Origin: Triticum aestivum
Lineage: Eukaryota > Streptophyta > Magnoliopsida > Poales > Poaceae
DNA length: 64,000 bases
Assembly: GCF_018294505.1 (NCBI RefSeq)
Contig: NC_057803.1
Span: forward strand, 688,418,678-688,482,677
Direction of reading: 5' to 3'
Under the pieces are notes generated by a model. The model was given only the letters and a program-made list of their open reading frames with translations. It was not told the origin of the DNA and searched no databases. Positions 1-9,577 of this stretch are shown piece by piece; positions within the stretch are counted from its first letter, which is position 1, and every line of letters starts with the position of its first letter. The position numbers and the translations under genes are program-made.

Positions 1-317
1 AAGTGTATATGTAGATTGCCTAGCCCTTTCCATCAGTTCTGACTTTTGGTTGCGTTGGCTAGTGCATGAAGCTTTAACATGGTATCAGGGCCTAAGGTCT
101 TGCGTTCAAGTCCTGGTTTTCGCAATTTATCCAAAAATTGCTGCTCCCCCCCTCTGTGTCCACATATAGGCTTCTTGAGCCATACCTCCGAGTCTATTCA
201 CGTGTTGACTTCCCTCGTCACATGTGAGAGGGGTTGTTGAAGTGTATATGTGGATTGCCTAGCCCTTTCCATCAGTTCTGACTTTTGGTTGCCTTGGCTA
301 GTGCATGAAGCTTACCA
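1..317 (+). mobile_element. Small LTR element (TRIM/SMART type), 5' end cut by window
   Basis: Two near-identical copies of about 84 bp (1-79, missing its first 5 bases, and 235-317) flank about 155 bp. The left copy ends in AACA and is followed at once by TGGTATCAGGGCC (80-92), one mismatch from the usual initiator-tRNA-Met primer-binding site. A purine run GTGAGAGGGG lies just before the right copy, which starts TGTTG. This LTR-PBS-PPT-LTR layout with no coding capacity defines a TRIM. It lies within an intron of the ELF6-like gene, in the gene's sense orientation. Its size is like the small grass LTR elements called SMARTs; the exact family is an inference. Confidence 0.75.
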
Positions 318-454
318 ATAATTAGTATCCTTGCTTGTTTATTAAATATACTTTCTTGTACATTTCATTCTTTTATATTTCAGGTTTAGCCACAGTGATA
401 TGTTTTGTTTTTGCATGTGTGAATATTTGACAAAGGTTTCTCCTTATTTGCCAG

Positions 455-859
455 GACATCCAGTTATTGCCAAAAGACCTTCCAGCCCTGTGGCACAGTC
501 TAACTTCAGTCATCAGAATGCGGAATCAGATAAAGATGGTGTGGGACTTGATGGACCCCTACTACCACATAATAATAGTGCACATTCTTGCAATAGTGAA
601 AATACCCTTAATCCGGGCATCAACACAGAGACAACTGAGACGAAAATACCGAGTGCTCGTTTTGGTATAGAATTTAGTAAACAAACTGGCAGAGGTGATA
701 TTGATGCACAAGCCACAGAAAGTTGCGGCAACACTGTTGACTGGAATATAACCTCTGCATTTGTACGTCCCCGTATCTTCTGCTTGCAACATGCACTTGA
801 GATTGGGGAGTTGCTTGAAGGCAAAGGGGGTGCACATGCTCTCATCATTTGCCATGCAG
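455..859 (+). CDS. ELF6-like: ELF6/REF6-type JmjC demethylase, internal exon
   Basis: The open frame carries a variable acidic/serine-rich stretch and then the conserved block RPRIFCLQHALEIGELLEGK followed by GGAHALIICHA, the region after the JmjC and C5HC2 domains in ELF6/REF6 histone H3K27 demethylases. The donor at 859/860 (CATGCAG|GTAGAG) leaves phase 1, which fits the acceptor at 1953/1954 and rebuilds the family's ICHADYTKLKA junction. The 5' boundary is uncertain: acceptors TTTGCCAG|GA at 454/455 and ATTTCAG|GT at 383/384 are both possible and both keep the frame open. The JmjN and JmjC exons are upstream of the window, so demethylase activity cannot be judged here. No break is seen. 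Confidence 0.8.
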
Positions 860-1953
860 GTAGAGTATGATGCTAACTTCCTTTATTCTCATATTCTCTT
901 TTACTGCAAATGCCTGATGCACGCTGCCTTGATCCTTAACACTGGATATGAAATCAGTAATTCCTCTTATGAGTTTTGACACACTTATGTGTTGTCATCA
1001 TGTTTGGTTCGTTAAAGCTTTGTTAGAAGATGCTAAATTGGTTTAGATTGTCTTCATCTGTGGGACTTATTTTCTTTGTATTAATAAAGTTATGGCTTCT
1101 TCCTCTATATAAAAGACTAAACTCTTGAATATACTATGAAAATCAGTGTATTATTTTGTATCATTGAATAAATCTCCGATCTTTTGTAATCCAAGTGATA
1201 AATCCCAAAAAAATATATAATAACATGGAACATATTGACTTGTATAAATTTATTCCAGTAGATACTAATTGGAGGGGATGGTCTTGAAGCCCTGTACTAG
1301 GATGGAGCACATAAATTACTGCAATTATTTGTACAAAAGCCAATTTATTTTTTGAAGGATATAATACAATTGAACTCTGGTCTTCTGGTGTTTGCTCAAT
1401 GTGATTGGTGTCGGTATTCGCTGGTGTTATGCAAGTGAACTGTGCTTGCAGCTAATTGCAGTCATATCTGCTATGTGTGGAAATTACAGATGACACGTGA
1501 CTTGACCCACCATGTCCTATTTTTGTAAATGGTCTTTCTGTCGGATGCTATATAAAACAGTACAGAATAATGCGATGATGGAATAGACAATAGATAGAAT
1601 GAGCATAGGAGTCAAAGTAGCGGTGCTTGTTTAATTAGCAAAAAGAGTGGCATCTGACTGTTTATGGCACTAAGTCCAAACTTTAGGTCAAAAGGATCAC
1701 TTCAAAGATTGCGCACATATGTCCTGAAGCGATCCAGGGAGCTCTTGGCCCACATTTCCTTCTCTGTTGACCCAAGAGTGCTAATTGCAGATGCATGTAA
1801 ATGACTCTAGCTCGGAGCTTATGCCTCCTTCAAAATATCTCAAGTGAACTCTTGTTCTGAATCATGATTAGGAACCAATTCTACACATGTTAATGCCATA
1901 ATTTGATTAGTGTATTTCTTGAAGTTTAAAAATTCCCCTTATTTTTTTTGCAG
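860..1953 (+). other. Intron of the ELF6-like gene
   Basis: This is 1094 bp of AT-rich sequence with a GT donor and a T-rich tract followed by TTTTGCAG as acceptor. No transposon, RNA gene or coding potential was recognised; the ORFs in it are short and lack coding character. Confidence 0.8.
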
Positions 1954-4217
1954 ATTACACCAAGCTAAAAGCACTTGCAATATCAATTGCAGAGGAAATT
2001 GAGTTTCAGTTTGACTGTAAAGATGTTCCACTTGCAAATGCGTCCAAATCTGATCTACATCTAATCAACATTTCAATTGATGACGAGGGGTACAAGGAAG
2101 ATGAAAGAGATTGGACAACACAGATGGGTCTAAACATGAAATATTTTGCCAAGCTTAGGAAAGAAACACCAGGTTGCCAAGAGCAACCTCCTTTGTCATT
2201 TTGGAAGAGATTAGACATCTCAGATAAGCCTTCGCCTATTTCTGTCGTTCCAAACCTCAAATGGCTCTGCAGAAGAGCACGAACCCCATATAGGGTTGTT
2301 GGTTATGCTGCCAGTCGTAATGCCACAGTAGGTCGTGACGTGGTTAGCCCTGCAGTTACAAAGGCTGAGATGGGCACTTCTGGAAATGCTTACGAGAATG
2401 CCAAAGAACAACGAACTGCTGAACAAGATGCCCCTCTGGAGCCAAGTAGGTTACAAGAAGCTGACGATGTTGCTGATATGCACACGTGTTCTGAGGACAT
2501 TGATCAAGACATGCATTGTCTGATTGGTAGCAAAAGGCAGCGAACCGCTGAACAAAATGCCCCTCTGCAGCCAAGTAGGTTGCAAGAAGCTGACGATGTA
2601 GTCGATATGCACACGTGTTCTGTGGACAATGATCAAGACATGCATCGTCTGATTGGTATCCCTGTTGCTGCTGCTGAATATCCGATGACGCATCAAGTTT
2701 GTGAAGGTACAGTAAGTGTTAGCACCTGTGAACTTGACGATCTGGTAAGTGCTAGCACTAGTGATGATTCAATTTGTTCAGCGCATTCTCAGGATTCACC
2801 TGGGGTGTCAGATGACTTTACCACTGAACAGCAATGTGTCCAGTCAGATGAGTTGACTAGTTCCGTGGCTATGTCCGCACAACAGTTCCTTGTAGATGGA
2901 AGCATGACTGCAGAAGACAGCAGCAATCATGAAAACTTGGGTTCTTATAATGTCACTTCAGAGTGCAAAGACAAACAGCTCCAAGTTCAACAGGAGCAGG
3001 AGAATATTGAACTTTGTAATAATGCTGGCAGAAACTTGGCCGCGGCAGTACAGGTCAATTCCGGCCATTTTGGTGACAAGGCCGTCAATCTCAAGAGCGC
3101 TATTCCTACTGAGTCACAGCATGAGTATCCGAAGAGAGATGCCATCGTTTTGGAAGGCATGCAAGCTGCTTTGACGACTGTGGTCTCTGGAGAAAATAGA
3201 AATTCAGTTAACACAGAATTGGATTCTCTTGGTATTTTACTTGGAGCTTTAGCAGAAGAATCCATTCTAGCTGATGTTCCTGGAAAAGATGAGGTTGACG
3301 ATGCTTCCTTGACATTGATGACACTGGCTAGCATTGACCAGTCTGCAGGTGATGTTGCACACAATGAAGTTATAGAGGCGTCTAGCTCTTCTGTTGGCGC
3401 ATCTATTTCATGCAAGGGACGGACTTTGTCCAATTTGGCATCTGATGGATCGCTTAGGATTCAGAATGCTGAAATACAAAATAAACAAGAAAATGCTGAA
3501 GAAGTTGGTGCCTGGAACTGCCAGGGTTTGAAGAACAGCAGAGGAATACTTGACAGTTCAGCAAACAGTTTATCTGATACAGGCAAAAGTTCAGGCACAC
3601 CAAAAGCTTATCAACCAGACATATTGTCTAGAAGTATTGGAAGCTCAAAAAGAACAAGTATCATATGCTATGTCAGACGCAAGCGCAAGCAAAAAAGAAA
3701 GAGGGAATCTGAGTTAAGTACCAGTAATTCGCAAAGTTTTGGGAGCTTTGCCCGCGCGCCATGCGAGAGGCTGAGGCCCAGGAGGAAACCTGCAGTAATT
3801 GAAGAGCCGGCAGAGCAGATTGAAACCGCAAAACCTTCCGCTGCCGCAACCAAGGGCAAGAGGTCCAAGGTGGTGGAGTTATTTCAGTGCGAGATCGATT
3901 TCTGCGACATGACATTCGAGAGCAGAGCCGAGCTCCGCGCCCACGAGCGCAACATCTGCACCGACGAGTCGTGCGGCAAGCGCTTCCAGTCGCACAAGTA
4001 CCTGAAGCGCCACCAGTGTGTCCACCGCGACGAGAGGCCCTTCAAGTGCCCCTGGGACGGCTGCGGGATGACCTTCAAGTGGCTGTGGGCGCAGACAGAA
4101 CACATAAGAGTCCACACGGGGGAGCGCCCGTACGAGTGCTCAGTCCCTGACTGCGGGCAGACGTTTAGATACGTCTCGGACTACAGTCGGCACCGGAGGA
4201 AGTTTAATCATTACTGA
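1954..4217 (+). CDS. ELF6-like: ELF6/REF6-type JmjC demethylase, last exon with C2H2 zinc-finger tail
   Basis: The last exon codes for about 754 residues ending at TGA 4215-4217. It starts with the conserved block HADYTKLKALAISIAEEIEF, goes on to the ELF6-like DWTTQMGLNMKYFAKLRK region, then a long low-conservation serine/acidic linker with a basic stretch (RRKRKQKRKRE, near 3678) that could be a nuclear signal. The last about 115 residues (from 3880) form four tandem fingers: CEIDFC..H, CGKRFQSHKYLKRH, CPWDGCGMTF..HIRVH and CSVPDCGQTFRYVSDYSRH, the signature of REF6/ELF6 proteins, where the fingers bind DNA and guide H3K27me3 removal. Rice relatives are JMJ705 and JMJ701 (SE14); the linker and DYTKLKA block look closer to ELF6/JMJ701, but this choice is tentative. 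An internal 43-residue duplication is present. Confidence 0.85.
2409..2666 (+). repeat. Tandem 129-bp in-frame duplication inside the last exon
   Basis: Two adjacent 129-bp units (2409-2537 and 2538-2666) encode 43-residue repeats beginning QRTAEQ(D/N)APL and containing SRLQEADDV and DMHTCS. They differ at several residues, so the duplication is not very recent. The reading frame is kept and the repeat lies in the variable linker, so it probably does not disturb the zinc fingers. Confidence 0.9.
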
Positions 4218-4264
4218 TTGGACGTCGCAGAGGAAGTTTAATCATTACTGATTGGACGTCGCAG
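4197..4264 (+). repeat. Perfect 34-bp tandem duplication across the stop codon
   Basis: The 34-bp unit at 4197-4230, which contains the last codons and the TGA stop, is repeated exactly at 4231-4264. Translation stops in the first copy, so the second lies in the 3' UTR and the protein end is unchanged. Perfect identity suggests a recent event. Confidence 0.95.
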
Positions 4265-5078
4265 CGGTGCTGGGGGGCAAAGGCTCCTCCTCCGGCTGGT
4301 GCTGCATTGTGTGTTGAGGTACGTTGGTCCTTTGTTTGTTGTAGCAGGCTAGCAGCTCACGTATTTAATTAACCGCCCGATGGCTGGTAGTCCTAGTGTT
4401 AATCCCCTTCGTTAACAATGTGCCAAGTGTAGTCTAGGATGTAGAGATAGATTGGGGGGTAAAAGGCCAGATGGCCCTTCATTCTTTTTCTCCGTCAGTC
4501 CAGTCATGTATGTAATCCCTTGATAAAGTTTTATCAATTGCGATGATGCCGAAATCTCCCTCAGTTGAGTCATGTATCTAAACTAATCTATGCTAAAGTT
4601 TATCAATGCAATGACGATGACAGATCGTCTGGTTCGTTCGTTTTTCTCCTGAGGTTGTCGAATTATTAGCAATAGGATCTTGACATCATGCGAGTGGTTT
4701 GGGATTTGGTTTTGTGGTAGGCGAAGCAGCATTGTTGGGAACCTTGCAATTGCAGACCTACTGATTCTTTCTGGGGCACACGCTACACGTGATTACAGCA
4801 TTGATTTTTACACTCGTTAAACAGTCTGAGGCGTTGGATTCTTTGCTGCTTTGCCTTATATGACTAAGTGACTTATAAAGTGCAGATCTTAGGGACTCAT
4901 AAGGATCCAGGTCCTCTAAAAAACCCCGGTAATTTTATTCGAATTGAGCTAGGGAACACAAAGTAAACAACAGCCATACCAGGGAATTGCTACAGATAGA
5001 GTATATCAAAACAAGGGAGCAAGAATAACATTGATTGAGAGAATAAAAAAGAGCTCTTGTTCCAGGTTATCACTTTGA
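4265..5078. other. 3' UTR and intergenic sequence
   Basis: The first few hundred bases are probably 3' UTR of the ELF6-like gene; several A/T-rich polyadenylation-like stretches occur (for example near 4515-4560). The rest is plain AT-rich intergenic DNA with no gene recognised. Confidence 0.6.
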
Positions 5079-5314
5079 CTACTTCCGTTTTATCACCTTA
5101 ATATAAGTCCTACGCGTATACCTAGGTTGCCAATTTTATCACCTTAATATAAACTACATAGCACAAAAATTAGCACAAAAATTATACGGTTTGAAAATAG
5201 AGCATCTGAAGTTTATATTGGTATATTTTTTTGTAATATATGACTTGTATTAAGTTGGTCAAATTAACGACCTAGGGGCACACGCACGCCCTGTAAACTG
5301 AGAGAGAGGTAGTA
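5079..5314. mobile_element. Degraded Stowaway-like MITE
   Basis: The segment starts CTACTTCCG and ends GAGAGAGGTAGTAG, imperfect inverted ends close to the CTCCCTCCG type of grass Stowaway elements. Inside, TTTTATCACCTTAATATA occurs twice (around 5088 and 5134), and the right end holds the GTAAACTGAGA block that I associate with this group. The TA target duplication and termini have decayed, so borders are approximate. Confidence 0.5.
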
Positions 5315-5478
5315 GTTTAATTAACTCAAAATCCACAAATATTATACATAATGACGACGATACAAGTTTAATTAATCCAGAAGTAAAAAGACCCAACCAA
5401 CTAACGATCCTCATGGAGTGAGTAGTGATAACGATATATATATATATAGGCCATCTAGACGACGGCGATGGCGATGAT

Positions 5479-5757
5479 CTACTGCGACTCGACGGGCGGC
5501 GTCGTGTTGGTTGAGCCGTGGTCCTTGGCGCCTCCGCCGAGGATGGGGTCGGCGAACATGGAGCTGACCTTGTTCTTGATGCACTCCCAGTGGTCCCGAC
5601 CCTGCGCCTCCGCGAACTGCCGGTACTGGTCCTTGGCCAGCTCCAACAGCGACGCGTCCTCGCCCACCGTCCTCTTGAAGCACGACGTCGCCGCCACCGC
5701 CTGCGCCTCCTTCTCCGAAGGCGCCGCTGCAGCTGCTGTCCCCTTGTCCTCCATCAA
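5479..5757 (-). CDS. Small uncharacterised protein, 92 aa
   Basis: The minus-strand frame starts with two Met codons at 5757 and ends at 5479. The product has an alanine-rich N-terminus (about residues 8-25), then a more ordered core containing SCFKRTVGEDASLLELAKDQ and DHWECIKNKVSSMFADPI, and a polar tail. There is no signal peptide or membrane segment. Strong G/C preference at third codon positions, unlike the AT-rich flanks, and a TATA-like box about 100 bp upstream support a real gene. I do not recognise the family; the two cysteines and short helical core give no function. It lies tail to tail with the ELF6-like gene. Confidence 0.65.
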   Translation of the reverse strand: MMEDKGTAAAAAPSEKEAQAVAATSCFKRTVGEDASLLELAKDQYRQFAEAQGRDHWECIKNKVSSMFADPILGGGAKDHGSTNTTPPVESQ

Positions 5758-5853
5758 GCCCGAAAAAGTGAGATTGAAAACTTGTCTACGTGAAGAGAAG
5801 AAGACGACGTTGATGGTTGCGGTTGCGTTGGTTTGGTGGCCAGGGGGCGTGGC

Positions 5854-5861
5854 TACTTATA
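5854..5861 (-). promoter_or_regulatory. TATA box of the 92-aa gene
   Basis: On the minus strand the sequence reads TATAAGTA within GCATATAAGTAGCC, about 100 bp upstream of the start codon, a usual distance for a plant core promoter plus short leader. Confidence 0.55.
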
Positions 5862-5869
5862 TGCAGGGG

Positions 5870-6660
5870 AGGTCGGCCTATCTTGAGGAGGAAGAAGGGT
5901 CCGTCTCGAGTAGGGGAAAAGGAAGAAACAAAGAGAGAGACACACTAATTGGATACGAACACAAGTTGAGCACACGAGAAACAACCCAGTCCGGATCATC
6001 ATCATGGAAGAAAACAAGTACGTAGACACGGATTCTTGATCACAAGTAAAGACGGACTCTGTGACGTTCGCGCTCGGGAGGAGCCATCCCGAACCAACGA
6101 ATCGTTGGTGCGAGGGCAGGGGAACCACCGAAGGATTTCGTTCGTTGTGACTTGCGAGAGGCCTCCCAGCAGCGCGAACCCTCTCCCTCTAGACCCGATG
6201 ACCGCCAAACCGAAGGGCAGTACTCTGCGCCGGCGCATCGGCTCAAGTTTGGGCCGGTCGCACTGCAGCCATCCGATCTGGCTACCTATAGCTCGTTGGA
6301 TAACCCCAGTTGTCTTCTTCCTTCTGTTCGTCAACGCACGGAGAAAATAACTCCTCATCGCCTGTGCCTCCCCATGCGACGCGAGCGACGGGCCAGTGCG
6401 CTCTCCGGCGAGGCAGCAACACCGCCGCTTTGGCCCCTCGCGACGCGGCTCGTCGCAGCCCCGCCCCATCATCGCGCCCCCGTTGCAGCACGCAGCCCCC
6501 GTTTCCCTCCCCATGGCACGCCGCCGTTGCATTGCACAACCGTGAGCGCAGCGTCTCCCCTGATGCCGGTTTCCACCCGCAAGCATCTCGTGCAGCCCGT
6601 CGGCCGGCTGGCTCGCGGCAACCCCTTGCAAAGCACCTCTTGTTGTCGTTGCCGTGCATG
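5870..6660. other. GC-rich stretch without a recognised gene
   Basis: Open frames exist on both strands but have low-complexity, Arg/Pro/Ala-rich products with no motif, as expected from high GC. A short inverted repeat AACCAACGAATCGTTGGT occurs near 6091-6108. It may be upstream DNA of the minus-strand gene merging into a repeat or a captured fragment. Confidence 0.4.
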
Positions 6661-6662
6661 GA

Positions 6663-7230
6663 TGTAGCAAAAGCATCCGCTAATGGTAGCAAAACCTGAA
6701 GCCAGTTGCAGCAAAAAATAAATAAATATCGCCTATGCGGCAAAAAACACCGTCGCCGCCGTATGTAGCAAGCCTCGGCAGAAAAATGGTGTTCGCCGAT
6801 AGTAGCAGAAAACAACAACAATCGCGACAAAAAACAACAAAGGTTCCAGCAAAAGATGCATCGCCGCCAAGAAACTCGCCAGATCCAGCAATTTTTTTGC
6901 CGGTTGTAGCAAAACAAGAAACCTGTTGTAGCAAAACTGCCTATATCGTCGTCCAGTTCCAGCATCAGTCATGTGTGGATGAAGCTTTTTCGCCCGCTGG
7001 TTCCAGCAAAAATGATCTAGGGTTGCAGCACCAGAGCCCGTCATCTTCGCCGCCAACAACTGCTGGTTGCAGCAAAAACATGGTCTCTGGTTCCAGCATC
7101 TCCGGACTCTGGTTCCAACAAACCAAAAGCCCGGTTGCAATACCAGAGCCTCTCCCGTCTCCACCTCCGGCAGCAGCTGGTTGCATCAACCATGGCCGCT
7201 CGTTCCAGCATCGCTATACTCTGGTTCTAG
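6663..7230. repeat. Array of degenerate GGTTGCAGCAAAA / GGTTCCAGCAAAA motifs
   Basis: About 20 copies of a short motif, G(G)TT(G/C)(C/T)AGCAAAA with variants GTAGCAAAA and GTTCCAGCA, occur at irregular spacings of roughly 18-45 bp (clear copies near 6704, 6843, 6905, 6925, 7000, 7063 and 7088). The units between the motifs differ, so this is not a simple tandem repeat. I could not assign it to a transposon family. Confidence 0.7.
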
Positions 7231-7745
7231 CGGCGCCGGACCCATGGGTGGCAAGCTCTTGGTAGGGCCGCCGTCGACCCCCCTCTGTCTCCCCCAAAGC
7301 GGCGCCAGATCCCCCTGCGAAAAAAAGAGAACGCCCATGGCCGGGGGCCTCCCTATCTACCTTGCCAGAGAAGAAAAGGGAATGGAGAAGGGGGACGGCG
7401 ATGATGCTAAAGTGTGCCTTGTGGTGGTTTCGCGGCAGCGCGGGGAAGGGAGAGAAGAAACAGGGTGCAGGGAGGGCGCAGCTGAAGGTAGAAGATGGCG
7501 TGCACGGGAAGAGATAAGGGAGAAATGTGCGGTCCTTGCGGGTCGACCAAAAAACACGCGTCTCACGCGGGGGCGGTATGAGTGGGAGCACAACGCCAGC
7601 ATGGCGCGTGACCGGCCGAGCGTTCGGCCGGCGCCCCAGCCCCAAACGTTTACCTAAACCGAAACGGCACAAAAAGCCTAAAACAAAATGCCGGCCTGGG
7701 TCTGCTAGCACGAAGGAAACCGTACTGAGTTTTTTTATTAAAAAA
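7231..7745. other. GC-rich spacer between two motif arrays
   Basis: Nothing was recognised. It contains GGCCGAGCGTTCGGCC (7614-7629), a GC palindrome, and open frames without protein motifs on both strands. Confidence 0.4.
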
Positions 7746-7749
7746 AAAT

Positions 7750-8215
7750 CTGTACAATAAAAATGCCACGAAAACCTACAAATTGCTATGGATTATTGTA
7801 GTACTTGTTTAAACTGCAACACAATACCTACAAAAAACAAAAACGCCATGATAAATGGCAACCAGCGAAAATTTCGTGCTGTGCAAATTTAAAATGGCAT
7901 GGACCAACATTTTTTTATCATGCTACAGAAAATAAATTGCCATGTTTGTAATTAAAATTCAAAATTTGTCCAAATACAAATTGACGTTGTCACAAAGAAA
8001 TTGCCATGGTCTATACACTAAAAATGGCATGACGCATAAAAAATACATTACTGCTAATGTTTTATGAAGCTACAATTGTGTACTGAAAAAATTGTCGTGT
8101 TTCCCACACTAAAACTACCGTCTCACGGCGCCCCTCCAAAAAATTGCCAACCGTGTCTATAGAAAAAATTGCCATCTTTAAGAAGAAAGTTGCCATGGTG
8201 TTTTCTCTGCTTGTC
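7750..8215. repeat. Array of TTGCCATG-like motifs in AT-rich DNA
   Basis: About ten copies of (A)nTTGCCATG or its near complement TGGCATG (for example near 7855, 7893, 7938, 8005, 8028, 8170 and 8190) are separated by 20-60 bp of A-rich sequence. Like the array just upstream, the spacing is irregular. No coding potential or transposon ends were seen. The flank to 8421 is plain AT-rich DNA. Confidence 0.6.
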
Positions 8216-8421
8216 TAGCCAACTTATATGGATATAATCTCATGGATATCTGCCCTCTCTGCCCTAAAACTGAAAATGTTGCTCCTCTACCAATATAGTG
8301 AGACTGCAATCATAAAATCGGGAGAATCAATTATAACCCCCTAGTTCATCTGCCTTTGCTCATACAACCCTTTCTTTGTCTGCCTTGCTTATGAGCCCCC
8401 TTGTTGCTAAAATTTCTTGAC

Positions 8422-8479
8422 TGTTAGAAGGAAGAAAGAGGATTGGTGGAATAGTTCATTGTATTGCTTGAGCCTCGTG

Positions 8480-8571
<92 letters not shown>

Positions 8572-8632
8572 AAGACAAGCCAGAACAAATCCTAATCTAT
8601 CTCGTCTTTCCTAATAAACATTATACTCAACA
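8422..8632 (-). repeat. 3' LTR of the truncated Copia-like element
   Basis: This is a short LTR of 211 bp, of which about 85 bp is (AT)n. The ends are TG/CA and the purine tract is adjacent on the internal side. The partner LTR is not in the window. Confidence 0.55.
8483..8567. repeat. (AT)42 microsatellite
   Basis: About 85 bp of uninterrupted AT dinucleotides lies inside the LTR at the place where a TATA box would be, followed on the minus strand by GCCCACGAGG. Confidence 0.95.
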
Positions 8633-9577
8633 TCTCCCCGCAGTCACAACGATAGGACGCAGACGGTGAGACTGGAGAAGAATCCGAAGGCAAGCCAACG
8701 GACACCTCCCCATAGTCATAACGGTCGATGCATCACGTAGTCATGGCTGGAGTGGAAACCGACGAGGTTGCTCAAGCAAGGCGGTAGCCCTTTGTGCCGT
8801 TTGTCGAGGTAGCCGAGAGCGTGGGTGGTGGAGCCGTGGTCGAGGTAGCCGTGCGAAGAATGCCGTGGTCGATGTCGAGTCGGGGTAGCCGGTGTCGCGG
8901 AAGTCGCCGTGGAGCCGCGGGCGCAAAGAGGCGCCGAATTAGTCATGGGCGCAGTAGTGGTGTGCCGAGAAGAAGACGTTGACGACGCGTCGTGCCGGGG
9001 TTGCCAAGCCCGGGTACATATCGTAGACGAAGGCACGCACCAGTGGTGCCAGCACCAGGCATGTGTAGATGGACGAAGACAAAGTTGACGAAGCGCCGCA
9101 CCAGGCTTGCCAGGCCCGGGACACGTCGTGGACGAAGGCACGCGGTGGTGCAGCCAGCACCGGGCACACGGAGACTGGGACCTACACGAGTTGTACGCCA
9201 TGTCGAAGAAGTCAGAGAGGCCAGCAGAGAAGAACTCGACGACGATTGCGGCGTCCATCGACGCGGGGCCGATGTCACCAACGGTGGTCGGAGTAGACGA
9301 AGTGGCGGGGTAGATGACGGTGACGCTGGCGAATGGCTGGTGCTGGACGAAGATGAAGGGAGGTGGACGGGCGGCGGCGGCGGCCTAACGGCCGCGACGG
9401 CTAGGTTAGGAGCGCGACGGCAATGCTTGAAGTAGGCGAAGAACCCTGACAGCGTGACAAAGATCAACGCGGACGATGGCGTTCCCACGCCAAGGAAGGC
9501 GGCACGACGCATACCACGGGAGGTCGACGCACGATGATGGCGGAGTGGACCGCGGGCCGCGGCGCTACGACCCGAAG
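8633..9577 (-). other. GC-rich internal region with a 106-bp duplication
   Basis: Open frames on the minus strand begin with stretches that look more protein-like than random (MRRAAFLGVGTPSSALIF near 9512, MDAAIVVEFFSAGLSDFFDM near 9258), but they lie in different frames and match no retroelement domain I know. A direct duplication with a 106-bp period (8978-9083 and 9084 to about 9180) sits in the middle. A captured and broken host gene fragment is possible; the identity is unknown. Confidence 0.4.

Larger units (their letters stand above)
8422..9577 (-). mobile_element. Truncated Copia-like element, minus orientation
   Basis: An LTR-like unit 8422-8632 has TG...CA ends (TGTTAGAAGG...ACTCAACA on the + strand). 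Read on the minus strand, a purine tract GTGACTGCGGGGAGA lies immediately before TGTTGAG, so this is the 3' LTR of a minus-strand element. The remaining 945 bp is GC-rich and shows no gag or pol motifs. The 5' part is missing; the sequence stops at the truncated Maximus LTR at 9578. Confidence 0.55.

Noticed and set aside
3668..4117. Minus-strand frames opposite the zinc-finger exon
   Set aside because: They are shadows of the GC-rich coding strand.
6002..7711. Several overlapping open frames of 80-230 codons on both strands
   Set aside because: High GC content and the Gln/Asn/Cys-rich motif array create long frames by chance; no domain, start context or consistent codon bias.
8417..8614. 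65-aa open frame with a long Tyr-Ile repeat
   Set aside because: It is only the translation of the AT microsatellite.
8716..9512. Minus-strand frames of 180 and 189 codons
   Set aside because: They lie in different frames with low-complexity tails and a duplicated segment; kept only as a possible gene fragment, not a gene.
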